NCBI GenBank assembly: GCA_910587135.1
Contig: CAJULF010000020.1
Span: 1 to 49,977 of the forward strand
Length of the DNA: 49,977 nt
Source: an uncultured Oscillospiraceae bacterium
Lineage (GTDB): Bacteria > Bacillota > Clostridia > Oscillospirales > Ruminococcaceae
Direction of reading: 5' to 3'
In this document: piece by piece, positions 23,483-31,611 of the stretch
Numbering within the stretch: position 1 is the stretch's first letter
Layout: the number at the start of each line of letters is the position of its first letter
Translations under genes and position numbers: made by a program
Notes under the pieces: model-generated
Database searches by the model: none
The model's input: the letters and a program-made list of their open reading frames with translations, nothing else
Told to the model about the DNA's origin: nothing

Positions 23483-24241
23483 TCAGTTTCTGACGGAGAT
23501 ATCGCGCTCCTTTAAATACCGCTTTACCTCTCCCACGGTAAGCTCCCCGAAATGAAACAGAGAAGCCGCCAGAGCCGCGGAAGCGCCTGTCTGTTCAAAC
23601 ACCTCGGAAAAGTGGTTTATAGCTCCGCAGCCGCCGCTGGCTATCACAGGGATATTAACCCGTTCACATACGAAATTCAGCATTTCGGTATCGAAGCCGC
23701 CGCGAACTCCGTCGGTATCTATGGAATTAAGGCATATCTCGCCCGCGCCGCGCTGCTCTATTTCCCTTACCCAGTCGCCGAGGTCAAGGTTCATATCAAC
23801 GCGTCCTCCGTTTATATAAACGGTATAGCCGCCCTTACCGTCGCGCTTCGCGTCAATACCCACCACCACGCACTGGCTGCCGAATATCTCCGCAGCGTCG
23901 CTTATCAGCTTGGGGTTCTTAACCGCCTGCGAGTTCACCGAAACCTTGTCCGCGCCCGCGCGCAGGGTATCGCGGAAGTCCTCGACAGAGGATATTCCCC
24001 CGCCCACGCACAGCGGCACAAAAACACGCTCCGCTGTCCGCTTTACTACGTCCAGCATTACCCCGCGACCCTCGTAAGACGCGGTGATATCGTAAAAAAC
24101 TATTTCGTCCGCTCCCTGCCTGTTATACTCCACGGCAAGCTCCACGGGATCGCCGACGTCCTTTATTCCCTCAAAGTTGACTCCCTTTACAACCTTGCCG
24201 CTGCGTACGTCAAGGCAGGGGATAATTCTTTTCGCAAGCAT
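23483..24241 (-). CDS. hisF: Imidazole glycerol phosphate synthase, cyclase subunit
   Basis: A 252-aa TIM-barrel enzyme that, with HisH, converts PRFAR and ammonia to imidazole glycerol phosphate and AICAR. IIPCLDVRSGKVVKGVNFEG carries catalytic Asp11 and VVGIDAKRDGKGGY the second aspartate. The phosphate loops CVGGGISS and ASGGCGA are intact. The start at 24241 has AAGGAG eight bases upstream, immediately after the TAA of the broken Imm22-like gene. Confidence 0.95.
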   Translation of the reverse strand: MLAKRIIPCLDVRSGKVVKGVNFEGIKDVGDPVELAVEYNRQGADEIVFYDITASYEGRGVMLDVVKRTAERVFVPLCVGGGISSVEDFRDTLRAGADKVSVNSQAVKNPKLISDAAEIFGSQCVVVGIDAKRDGKGGYTVYINGGRVDMNLDLGDWVREIEQRGAGEICLNSIDTDGVRGGFDTEMLNFVCERVNIPVIASGGCGAINHFSEVFEQTGASAALAASLFHFGELTVGEVKRYLKERDISVRN

Positions 24242-24251
24242 ATTTTCTCCT

Positions 24252-24650
24252 TTACAGATCAAGGTTCTCATACGGCACAGCCGCGATAAACTCCACAGGC
24301 GCATTTGCGGGATTTGCCTTTGGCTCGTATTCGTAATCGTAAACAAGTATCACGGCATTGTATGTCCTGTCCAATACGATATTTTTCAACTCAAAGGTAT
24401 CGCCGTAGGAAAACGGGGATACCAGCTCCGCTATATCCGAGGACTAACCAACGACCTCTCTCTCCCAGAAATCGGGGTCAAACGCCCATATCATACCGCC
24501 GAAAAAATCCTTTGAGAACTGCGACGGACGTTCGATACCGCTCCCGTCGTCCTCATCATACTCGACGCAGTCCTCCGCCGCGTATTCCATAAGCGCGCTG
24601 TCGTCGGGGAAATTCCCCAGCCAGATAGATACATATCCCTCACGTTCCAT
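24252..24650 (-). pseudogene. Imm22-like immunity protein gene with an in-frame amber codon
   Basis: The reading frame runs from ATG24650 to TAA 24252-24254 (132 codons) but is interrupted once by TAG at 24444-24446. The first part begins YVSIWLGNFPDDSALMEYAAED, includes RPSQFSKDFFGG and ends at VVG. After the stop the same frame continues SSDIAELVSPFSYGDTFELK, NAVILVYDYEYEP and VEFIAAVPYENLDL. Both halves fit the immunity protein 22 family (PF14112), which neutralises toxins of polymorphic/contact-dependent systems. The truncated 68-aa product would lack half the fold. No toxin gene is nearby. A sequencing error at this base is the main alternative. Confidence 0.75.
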
Positions 24651-24668
24651 AATTTTCCTCCCAAATTA

Positions 24669-24797
24669 TCATATTACTCTCATAACCTCGTTATACTTAT
24701 CGGAATACAGCCGCTTGCTCTCCTCGGACAGCTTATTGAAGCTGCACTTCAGCTTGTTCCACACAAATTCAATTCCCTCGGCTATATCCCCGCGCAT
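24669..24797 (-). CDS. Small 42-aa protein between hisA and the Imm22-like gene
   Basis: A 42-codon frame, ATG24797 to TGA 24669-24671, starting MRGDIAEGIEFVWNKLKCSF. It is charged and predicted helical, with no signal peptide. The start follows the hisA stop by one base (TAA-A-ATG) and AAGGTGA lies within the end of hisA, so translational coupling is likely. The Imm22-like ATG is 18 bp downstream. No family is recognised; it might belong with the immunity gene or be the remnant of a longer protein. Confidence 0.5.
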   Translation of the reverse strand: MRGDIAEGIEFVWNKLKCSFNKLSEESKRLYSDKYNEVMRVI

Positions 24798-24798
24798 T

Positions 24799-25530
24799 TT
24801 AATCACCTTGGTTTGCGTACCTTACAGCCTCTGCAAGGTCAAGATTTCCAGAATAGATGCTTTTGCCGCAGATAGTGCCGTACAGACCCATTTCCTTACA
24901 GATGATTATATCCTCCATCGTGCGGACGCCGCCGCTGGCTATTATATCGCACCGACCCTCTGTGCCGTCGCGAAGCGCCCTCAGCTGTTCCGCGTTCACT
25001 CCCGAAAGAGTGCCGTCCTTGGAAATGTCGGTGAAGATGAAATATTTAACGCCGCAGGAGATCATTTCGATAGCAAGGTCTATATAATTCACATCGGAGG
25101 CTTCGAGCCAGCCCTCCGCCGCGACCATTCCGTTCAGAGCGTCTATGCCGATGGCGATTTTCTCCGAGCCGAATTTCTCCACCGATTCCCTAACCAACCG
25201 CGGATTTTTTAGAGCGGCAGAGCCTAAAATCACGCGCGAAATACCCATTTTAAGGTACTCATCGACGGTTTCGATATTGCGTATGCCGCCGCCGACCTCA
25301 ACCTTTAAATCGGTTTTTTCCGCGACGTCGGCGTATATTTTCGAGTTGACGGGTCTTCCCGCCTTTGCGCCGTCGAGGTCTACCATATGTATCCACTCCG
25401 CGCCGGCGCGTTCAAACGACAGTGCGGTTTCAAGATAATCGTCCGCGACCTTTTCCGCTGTCGCGTAATCGCCCCTGAAAAGCCTTACGCAGTTTCCGTC
25501 CTTGATATCAATAGCAGGTAAAATTACCAT
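24799..25530 (-). CDS. hisA: ProFAR isomerase (HisA)
   Basis: A 243-aa TIM-barrel isomerase that converts ProFAR to PRFAR, the substrate of HisHF. VILPAIDIKDGNCVRLFRGD contains catalytic Asp8 and FTDISKDGTLSGVN the second acid/base. VGGGIRN and ASGGVRTMEDI bind the two phosphates. AGAGGAG precedes the start, which lies one base from the stop of the radical SAM gene. The length is normal. Confidence 0.95.
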   Translation of the reverse strand: MVILPAIDIKDGNCVRLFRGDYATAEKVADDYLETALSFERAGAEWIHMVDLDGAKAGRPVNSKIYADVAEKTDLKVEVGGGIRNIETVDEYLKMGISRVILGSAALKNPRLVRESVEKFGSEKIAIGIDALNGMVAAEGWLEASDVNYIDLAIEMISCGVKYFIFTDISKDGTLSGVNAEQLRALRDGTEGRCDIIASGGVRTMEDIIICKEMGLYGTICGKSIYSGNLDLAEAVRYANQGD

Positions 25531-25531
25531 T

Positions 25532-26602
25532 TTATTCTCCTCTTTCGTTATTGCAGTGACCCATTTTGCGGCAGTATTTATTCAACAGATAAATTATGTA
25601 ATCATCTCTCGTGAACATTCCCATACCGTCGCGCGTTCCGCAGGTCTTTACCAGATGGCCCAGCGGAACGTCACGGAATACTCCCTCGGCGTAGCCGAGA
25701 TTTCCGCGGTAGTTATCAAGCACAGTTTCAACACCGTCGCTTTTTAGGTTCCCCAAGCTCCAGTATTTTGTGGGAGCGGTTATATTGGGATAGACGTTGA
25801 AATCCTTGTCCACATAAAACACGGGGCTGTCGCTCACTATGTCCCGCACGGAATTATCCTCCGCCATTTCCTTATACAGTCTGTGCTCCGGCTCTCCGAA
25901 AACCTCATAAATGTTTTTCTTGCCGAAATGCTTTATTGTAAGCTCCGCAAGGCTTTTCGGTATCCTTTCAAGCATTTGCGGAGTTATCCGCATACCGTAA
26001 AACTGCTCGTTCTCGCCGTCGCAGCTTCCCGCGTGCAGAAAAAACGAAAATTCCCCTCCGACCTCGCGGCAGCGCCTTTCCAGTTCCAGACCTTTTATCA
26101 AGCGTTCCACATAATTAAGATGGCTTATGTTGCGCTCATTCACGAACATTTGTATTCTCGGACAGATACCGTTTTCGAGCAGCACATCTATTGACCTTAA
26201 TATTTCCTTGTATGCCCCGCGTCTGCCCACGAAATAATCCGTCATGCTTTCGTCACCAAAAACAGTCAGCTGGGCATACTTCATGCCAAGACCCGCGAGC
26301 CACCTTCCGTACGCCTCGTCCCGCGCAAGCCGCCAGAAGCTCACCAGCTCAAAATGCGGCATGTGCTCGTCCGAAAGCTCCCCGCACAGCTTCCACATTT
26401 CCTTGTAGTCGCTGCCGTAATCAGGCTCACGAAACCAATCGTACACCTCCAGTTTTCTTGTGTACGGGCGGAACCGCTCCGCGGCATACCGCAGATCATC
26501 CGCGTTCAGGCTGCCGTTGGGAGTAGCTCCCAGCCAGCAGTGTTTACATCTGTTGGGGCAGCCGCGCATATCAAGGCAGACAGTTATCTTTTTAAACTTC
26601 AT
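25532..26602 (-). CDS. Radical SAM protein of unknown function
   Basis: A 356-aa enzyme with the cluster motif CPNRCKHC near residues 15-22 (CX3CX2C), which holds a [4Fe-4S] cluster and S-adenosylmethionine. The rest has the barrel plus a C-terminal region with NVYPNITAPTKYWSLGNL, reminiscent of SPASM-like domains, and late cysteines (CGTRDG, CRKMGHC) that might bind an auxiliary cluster. No substrate peptide gene is evident. It overlaps none of its neighbours but lies two bases from hisA, so it is cotranscribed with the his genes. A maturase or tRNA/metabolite-modifying role is possible; none can be chosen. Confidence 0.82.
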   Translation of the reverse strand: MKFKKITVCLDMRGCPNRCKHCWLGATPNGSLNADDLRYAAERFRPYTRKLEVYDWFREPDYGSDYKEMWKLCGELSDEHMPHFELVSFWRLARDEAYGRWLAGLGMKYAQLTVFGDESMTDYFVGRRGAYKEILRSIDVLLENGICPRIQMFVNERNISHLNYVERLIKGLELERRCREVGGEFSFFLHAGSCDGENEQFYGMRITPQMLERIPKSLAELTIKHFGKKNIYEVFGEPEHRLYKEMAEDNSVRDIVSDSPVFYVDKDFNVYPNITAPTKYWSLGNLKSDGVETVLDNYRGNLGYAEGVFRDVPLGHLVKTCGTRDGMGMFTRDDYIIYLLNKYCRKMGHCNNERGE

Positions 26603-26629
26603 ATTGTATTACCCTCTATTTAAATCTGA

Positions 26630-26760
26630 AATTTCCCGCACCACATCAACAACGCTTTGCGTTGTCGAGGTTAGCCCTCTGTGTAAGCAGCTCTCCGCTG
26701 CGCTCCGCGCTGCTTACACAGAGGCTTGCGGTAAATTTCCTGCGTGGGCGTTCGGTTGAC
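26630..26760. repeat. Hairpin-rich intergenic block before the radical SAM gene
   Basis: The gap 26603-26884 contains ACAACGC/GCGTTGT around 26650-26665 and a perfect 16-bp inverted repeat, CCTCTGTGTAAGCAGC (26676-26691) with 26709-26724, loop 17 nt. Similar AAATTTC..GCGG motifs border the block (about 26630 and 26733). No ORF is credible. It could be an intrinsic regulatory structure in the his transcript or a small inserted repeat. Confidence 0.55.
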
Positions 26761-26884
26761 ATAAGCTTTAAGCGCCTTTTGCCTCTCGATTTTTTATGGT
26801 GCGGCAAAGTTTGTGTTATGAAATATCATGCTCGATTATAATATATTGAACGGATTTCCGCATAGCTACCGCGCCCTTTTACCA

Positions 26885-27481
26885 TTAAAGCTCCGCGAAA
26901 CAGCGCAGGATATTCAAGCCCGTTTCGCCGCTTTTTTCGGGGTGGAACTGCGCTCCGAACACGTTCCCCTCAAACACCAGAGCGGGAATCTTCATTCCGT
27001 AATCGCAGTAAGCCGCCACATTATTTCCGCCGCATTCCGCCGCGTAGGAGTGCACAAAATAAACATACTCCCCCTGCGAGCACCTTTCCAGAAGCGGGCA
27101 TCTCTCATTAAACTCCAGCGAATTCCAGCCGATATGAGGTATGGGCAGTCCCTCGGGCTGCATGAGCTTTACACTGCCCTTTATCAAACCCAACCCCTCG
27201 GTTTCGACGAACTCATAGCCCTTTTCAAACAGCATCTGCATACCAAGGCATATCCCAAGAAGCGGCTTTTTCCGCGCCTGTTCTTTAATAACACCTACAA
27301 GCCCCGATTCACCCAGCATCCGCATTGCATCAGGAAACGCGCCGACCCCGGGAAGTATCAGCCTGTCGGCGGAGATAAGATCCTCCGCGCTGTTTGTTAT
27401 CTTGTTTTCAAGCCCGAGAAAATCCAGCGCGTTCTTTACGCTGAACAAATTTCCCGCGCCGTAGTCAATTATAGAAATCAT
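26885..27481 (-). CDS. hisH: Imidazole glycerol phosphate synthase, glutaminase subunit
   Basis: A 198-aa class I glutamine amidotransferase that supplies ammonia to HisF. The nucleophile is Cys78 in GICLGMQMLF, the oxyanion loop is PGVGAFPDAM, and FGAQFHPEKSGETG contains the catalytic His and Glu. The start follows AAAGGGT by six bases. HisF is encoded 2.6 kb downstream instead of adjacent, because radical SAM, hisA and immunity-like genes lie between. Confidence 0.95.
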   Translation of the reverse strand: MISIIDYGAGNLFSVKNALDFLGLENKITNSAEDLISADRLILPGVGAFPDAMRMLGESGLVGVIKEQARKKPLLGICLGMQMLFEKGYEFVETEGLGLIKGSVKLMQPEGLPIPHIGWNSLEFNERCPLLERCSQGEYVYFVHSYAAECGGNNVAAYCDYGMKIPALVFEGNVFGAQFHPEKSGETGLNILRCFAEL

Positions 27482-27500
27482 TATTTACCCTTTCTGTTTA

Positions 27501-28028
27501 TCAATATGAAAAACAAAACATCTTGTCATATTTCCCGAGAGCTTTGTTAACCTTTTCCGCACATTTTTTCAATCTTTGATATTCCTTTACAGGGAAATCG
27601 CCCCAATTCTTATTGTAGAGTTTCAAGCCGTTTCCGTCCTCATACAAACCGAACTGAACGATTATATCGTCAAGAATCCGCCGCGCTTCAAAAGTGCCGC
27701 GGTATGCAAGCTCCTTTGCTTCGTGAGCAAGCTCGCTGCCCGAAAATGGCAGCTCCAGGGAATCCTTATCCGAATAATAAATCCCGACCAAAATATCATT
27801 GCCGCACAGCTCCAGTCGCAGAACGGCAGCTCCCGGCTCGTCCTGCCAGCACAGCCACTCCTCATGTGACTTCCCCTCCAGCATATCAGCCAGAGCGCCC
27901 AGAAAAAGCGCGGGCGCGTCACAGCCGAGATAATCGGAATTCAGCAGCCATCCGCTTTCATTGCCGTGAGGAGCAAAGCAGACCTCAAACCAGCCGTATC
28001 TTATTTTATGTATCTCAAAGTAATTCAT
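27501..28028 (-). CDS. Unknown 175-aa protein
   Basis: A soluble, acidic protein, rich in aromatic residues, that opens YFEIHKIRYGWFEVCFAPHG and ends ALGKYDKMFCFSY. No signal, membrane helix or catalytic motif is visible. The alternating strands with GWFEV and GAAVLRLELCGNDILVGIYY resemble small immunity-like or SUKH-type folds, but I cannot place it in a family. It starts one base after the upstream Nudix stop, so it is part of the his transcript. Confidence 0.75.
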   Translation of the reverse strand: MNYFEIHKIRYGWFEVCFAPHGNESGWLLNSDYLGCDAPALFLGALADMLEGKSHEEWLCWQDEPGAAVLRLELCGNDILVGIYYSDKDSLELPFSGSELAHEAKELAYRGTFEARRILDDIIVQFGLYEDGNGLKLYNKNWGDFPVKEYQRLKKCAEKVNKALGKYDKMFCFSY

Positions 28029-28029
28029 T

Positions 28030-28449
28030 TCAGCTCTCCCGAAATATCCTGCCGGAGTTCAGCTTAATGTGTTCCATTATATGTCCGATATTTCCCTCGC
28101 CCGCGTAATTCGCCATGTCAAAGAAATTATGCTCCAAGCCGCTCCAGAAAAGGGGATTTTCCTCGCCCCCGACATTTACCTCTCTCACAAGCTGCCCGGC
28201 ATAGACCTCGACATAACAGGAGTCAAGCGGATAGGTGAAATCCATAAGATGGACAAGCCCGATGTCGGAACGGGTTATTCCCGTTTCCTCATACAGCTCG
28301 CGGTATGCGGCGTCCTCTCCGCTTTCGTTCGGCTCTATCTTACCTCCGACAAAGTTTATCAGACCTTTATAGGGGTCTTTGGCGCGCCTGCACATCAGCA
28401 TTCGGCTTTTGTCGGGGGAAAATACAGCGATAACATTGTAGCCTTGCAT
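28030..28449 (-). CDS. Nudix hydrolase (MutT-like)
   Basis: A 139-aa Nudix protein with an intact box, GKIEPNESGEDAAYREL followed by YEETGI, preceded by LINFVG. It probably hydrolyses oxidised or non-canonical nucleoside di/triphosphates such as 8-oxo-dGTP. Its stop is one base from the next gene. With the Nudix-HisI fusion and the HAM1 protein this makes three nucleotide-sanitising pyrophosphatases within one his locus. Confidence 0.9.
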   Translation of the reverse strand: MQGYNVIAVFSPDKSRMLMCRRAKDPYKGLINFVGGKIEPNESGEDAAYRELYEETGITRSDIGLVHLMDFTYPLDSCYVEVYAGQLVREVNVGGEENPLFWSGLEHNFFDMANYAGEGNIGHIMEHIKLNSGRIFRES

Positions 28450-28501
28450 TACAGTCCCCCCTATTCAATAAAATATAATTAAACTGCACGGTAAATGAAG
28501 T

Positions 28502-29017
28502 TTACAGAGCTATTTTGTAAACATATGCCGACTTGCCTTCAAATTCAAAACTTCTTTCAAAAACACCGCCGTTTTTTATAATTGTTTTTATAGATGGCTC
28601 ATTATCTTTTTCAACAGAGAGAAATAATTCGGTCATTCCCGCACCATCAGCAACTTTCAGTAAAAGGCGAAGCATTTCTGTCGCATATCCCTTTCTTCTT
28701 TCAGAAGGTCTAACACTGTAACCACAATTTCCTAAGTCTTTCAAAAAATCATTTAATGTATGTCTTAGATCGATAATACCGATAATTTCATCCGCTTGAT
28801 CAACAGCAAAAAAAGTATCCGTAACCACCCAATCGGGACTTACCGTTTCAACATTTGCGTTGTTTTTTATTGATTTAAGCCACTCCTCATAAGTGTCGGT
28901 TTTATCAAATAATTCACTGCCGTTGATTATCATTTCGCCGTTATCAAAAAACTCCTGCCTGAAACCCAATGCTCTTTCCTTAAATCTTTTCGTGGGTTTG
29001 ACTAATTTGATTTCCAT
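28502..29017 (-). CDS. GNAT family N-acetyltransferase
   Basis: A 171-aa acetyl-CoA-dependent acetyltransferase. NCGYSVRPSERRKGYATEMLRLLLKVA is the acetyl-CoA binding motif A, and LSVEKDNEPSIKTIIKNGGVFE is motif B. It resembles putative acetyltransferases of the YkkB type (family-level only). ATG29017 follows GGAGGG closely. The gene is far richer in A+T than its neighbours (sampled lines are close to 30% G+C), suggesting recent acquisition inside the his operon. Confidence 0.88.
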   Translation of the reverse strand: MEIKLVKPTKRFKERALGFRQEFFDNGEMIINGSELFDKTDTYEEWLKSIKNNANVETVSPDWVVTDTFFAVDQADEIIGIIDLRHTLNDFLKDLGNCGYSVRPSERRKGYATEMLRLLLKVADGAGMTELFLSVEKDNEPSIKTIIKNGGVFERSFEFEGKSAYVYKIAL

Positions 29018-29057
29018 GTTTCCCTCCAACAATTACGAATTATCGGTCTGATGAATT

Positions 29058-29636
29058 TTAAATTACTCCTTTTGTTGTAAGGGCGCTTCCGTCGCCATTG
29101 AGCCTTACGGCGATTTTGAGCGCGTGCGCCAACGCCTTGAACAGCGCCTCGATTATATGATGATCGTTGCTGCCGTACTCGCAGCAAAGGTGAAGAGTTA
29201 TCCCCGCGTTAAAAGCGAAAGCGCGCATAAACTCCTCCGTAAGGCAGGTGTCAAAATCTCCTACTTTCTCATTGGTAATTTTCGCAATAAATACCAGATA
29301 GGGACGCGCGCTTACGTCTACCGCGCAGAAGCCCAGCGCTTCGTCCATGGGTATATAGGCGCTTCCGTAGCGCATTATACCCGACTTGTCGCCGAGCGCC
29401 CGCGCAAACGCCGTTCCGAGAACTATTCCCACGTCCTCGACGGTATGATGCCCGTCGACGTTAAGGTCGCCTTTTGCCGTGATTTCAAGCCCGAAGCCGC
29501 CGTGTACCGCCAGCGCCGTAAGCATATGATCAAAAAAGCCTATTCCCGTATCGATACTGACCTCTCCCCCGTCAAGGCTCAACTTAACGGAGATATCCGT
29601 TTCCTTTGTTGTTCTGTTTATCTCGGCTGTTCTCAT
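29058..29636 (-). CDS. hisB: Imidazoleglycerol-phosphate dehydratase
   Basis: A 192-aa monofunctional IGPD that dehydrates imidazole glycerol phosphate to imidazole acetol phosphate. The manganese-binding histidine motifs are FFDHML, DGHHTVED, and NDHHIIEALFKALAHAL. There is no N-terminal histidinol-phosphatase domain, unlike enteric HisB. AAGGAGGAG precedes the start, which overlaps the epimerase stop (ATGA). Confidence 0.95.
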   Translation of the reverse strand: MRTAEINRTTKETDISVKLSLDGGEVSIDTGIGFFDHMLTALAVHGGFGLEITAKGDLNVDGHHTVEDVGIVLGTAFARALGDKSGIMRYGSAYIPMDEALGFCAVDVSARPYLVFIAKITNEKVGDFDTCLTEEFMRAFAFNAGITLHLCCEYGSNDHHIIEALFKALAHALKIAVRLNGDGSALTTKGVI

Positions 29637-30541
29637 ATCTCTCCTCCTTCAAAATTATCGCTTATGTACTTAAAATAATCTTTCCTGCGGATAAGCTCCC
29701 TGTTATCCTTAAACCACTCATAAGACTCAGTTAATCCCTTATCAAGCGGCTTTGTGCCGGGCATCAGCTTACCCTGCCCGGTAACGTCAAGGCTGAATCC
29801 GTAATTACGAAAGCAGAAATAATTACTTTCCTCATGCCCCGCAACGCAGCGTATCCGAGGAACCTTGCCGAGAACGTTATAGCAAGCTTTTACCCATTCC
29901 TCAACCGTTACCGTTTCCGTATTGCCGACGTTGAATATCCTTTGTACGGAAGCTTTTTCCGTAAGAATTTCCGCAAACCCGCACATATCTTCGATATGGA
30001 AAAACTGAAGCGGCATTTTCCCGTCCCCGGGGACATAGAACGGCATATCCCGCTCCGCACACTCAAACACAAACGCTTCACGGTAAAGATTATTCATCGA
30101 ACCGTACAGATACGGCGGTCTGATGATATAACAATTGTCGGAGTTATTAAGCAGATACCGCTCCGCGGCAAGCTTATTCAAGCCGTAATCGCCCCAGAAT
30201 TTGTTCGCGCCGCATTCCTGCCCCTCGTTAAAGGGCACTTTAAGCGTTTCGGGATATACCGCGCTTGAACTGATCAGAATGTATCTGCCGTAATCGCCGA
30301 GCGCCGACACAAGAGCTTTAACGTCATACTCGTTATACGCCGTAACATCAAGAACAAGGTCAAAATACAAGTCCTTAAGCCTGTCCCCAAGGCTGTGCCT
30401 GTCGCACTCTATCAGATTTACACCCGCTGACTGCGGCTTTGTGCCGCGGTTTATTACAAAAACCTCGTGACCCTTTTTCAAGAAATATTCCGCGCAAAAG
30501 CGGCTTGCGAATACCGTTCCGCCTGTGACAAGCACTTTCAT
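29633..30541 (-). CDS. NAD-dependent epimerase/dehydratase (extended SDR)
   Basis: A 302-aa short-chain dehydrogenase-fold protein. The start MKVLVTGGTVFASRF gives a variant nucleotide-binding loop (GGTVFAS instead of GGxGxxG). ISSSAVYP holds the active Ser, and YGLNKLAAERYL the Tyr-x3-Lys pair. It resembles CSP41-like or sugar-nucleotide epimerases, but the substrate is unknown. ATG30541 follows AAGGTGATC, which overlaps the stop of the GNAT/P-loop gene, and the end overlaps hisB by four bases. Tight coupling on both sides suggests long association with the operon. Confidence 0.87.
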   Translation of the reverse strand: MKVLVTGGTVFASRFCAEYFLKKGHEVFVINRGTKPQSAGVNLIECDRHSLGDRLKDLYFDLVLDVTAYNEYDVKALVSALGDYGRYILISSSAVYPETLKVPFNEGQECGANKFWGDYGLNKLAAERYLLNNSDNCYIIRPPYLYGSMNNLYREAFVFECAERDMPFYVPGDGKMPLQFFHIEDMCGFAEILTEKASVQRIFNVGNTETVTVEEWVKACYNVLGKVPRIRCVAGHEESNYFCFRNYGFSLDVTGQGKLMPGTKPLDKGLTESYEWFKDNRELIRRKDYFKYISDNFEGGEI

Positions 30542-30546
30542 TCCGA

Positions 30547-31611
30547 TCACCTTAATCCGTTGGCAAACACCCATGAATAGAAATTCTCCATGGGCGGCTT
30601 CTCATACACATAATTAAAATCGCATTTGTGATTATCTATGCGGTCACGCGCGATACGAAAAACCTCCTCGGGCGATTTTCCCGCCACGTCTATAACAACC
30701 TCATTTACAAGCGGAGAGCGCTTACCGATAACCTCCGAGGACTTTTTCATCAGTTCAAAATCGATCAGACCCTCGCCGCGATCCCTCATTTGACGGTAAT
30801 GCTGTTCGTAATCGGCGCAAATCAGCCTGATTATAATATAATCGCATCCCCTGAAAACGACAGGTATATCCGCCGTACGCAAATCGTCGAAATCATCTGC
30901 GACAATATTTTTTAACCCCTGCCGCCAATAGCACATAACTGTCGACACGAACCAATCCCAGCAGATACGCTCCTCCAAAAGACCGCCGACTTCCTCGTTG
31001 CCCTCAAAGCTTCCGAACTCGGGGGCTTGGTTCTGCTCAACAAGCGCTCCGCGGTAATACTTGAAAAGCGCCCTTGCAAGCGTAGACTTCCCGACGCCGC
31101 TCGCGCCGCATATAAATATAAAATCCCTCAGCTCCGGACTTCGCCTCATGTACAAATTATACTCATAGCCGTCGCCCTGATATTCCTCGCGCTTTCGGGC
31201 GATAAGCTCCGTAAAGCCGAATTGCTTGTAAATATGCTTTGCGCGTTCGTTGTCGTCCTCAACACCTACCGTCAGTTCTCTGTAACCGCAGGCAGTAAGC
31301 CTTTGTATAACCGTCCGCAGAAGATATTTCCCCAGACCGCGGTTCTGAAAATCCTTGTGTATCCGATAGGCGTAGAGATACGCCCTGCCATCAGCGGCTT
31401 CATTTTTGTCATCACTGCGGTATTTGACGCGAAGCTCCCCTATCAGTATATCTCCGAAATAAAGGCAGAATATGTCACCCGCGCCGCTTTCTATAATTCG
31501 GCGGTTTTCGAAGATCATTTCCTCGACATTATTATAATCGAAAAGCTGCGTCAGAATATGCAGCTTATCGGGCTTTATCGTTCGTACGGTGAAGCACTCT
31601 TTATTCGCCAT
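30547..31611 (-). CDS. GNAT acetyltransferase fused to a P-loop kinase-like domain
   Basis: A 354-aa protein. Residues about 5-155 form a GNAT domain (HKDFQNRGLGKYLLRTVIQR motif A, then EDDNERAKHIYKQFGF motif B). Residues about 160-340 form a P-loop domain with Walker A GASGVGKST (169-177), a possible Walker B (NIVADDFDD) and an arginine-rich lid-like region (YRQMRDRGEG). The second half resembles small-molecule kinases such as AAA_33/zeta-like or chloramphenicol-phosphotransferase-like proteins (inference). The same polypeptide may thus acetylate and phosphorylate. It overlaps hisD by 11 bp, with AAGGTGAG before its start. Confidence 0.85.
   Translation of the reverse strand: MANKECFTVRTIKPDKLHILTQLFDYNNVEEMIFENRRIIESGAGDIFCLYFGDILIGELRVKYRSDDKNEAADGRAYLYAYRIHKDFQNRGLGKYLLRTVIQRLTACGYRELTVGVEDDNERAKHIYKQFGFTELIARKREEYQGDGYEYNLYMRRSPELRDFIFICGASGVGKSTLARALFKYYRGALVEQNQAPEFGSFEGNEEVGGLLEERICWDWFVSTVMCYWRQGLKNIVADDFDDLRTADIPVVFRGCDYIIIRLICADYEQHYRQMRDRGEGLIDFELMKKSSEVIGKRSPLVNEVVIDVAGKSPEEVFRIARDRIDNHKCDFNYVYEKPPMENFYSWVFANGLR

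Noticed and set aside
24444..24446. General TAG recoding (e.g. pyrrolysine or suppressor) to explain the amber codon
   Set aside because: TAG ends other genes in the window, such as the sigma-like gene at 18851-18853, and no pyl genes are present.
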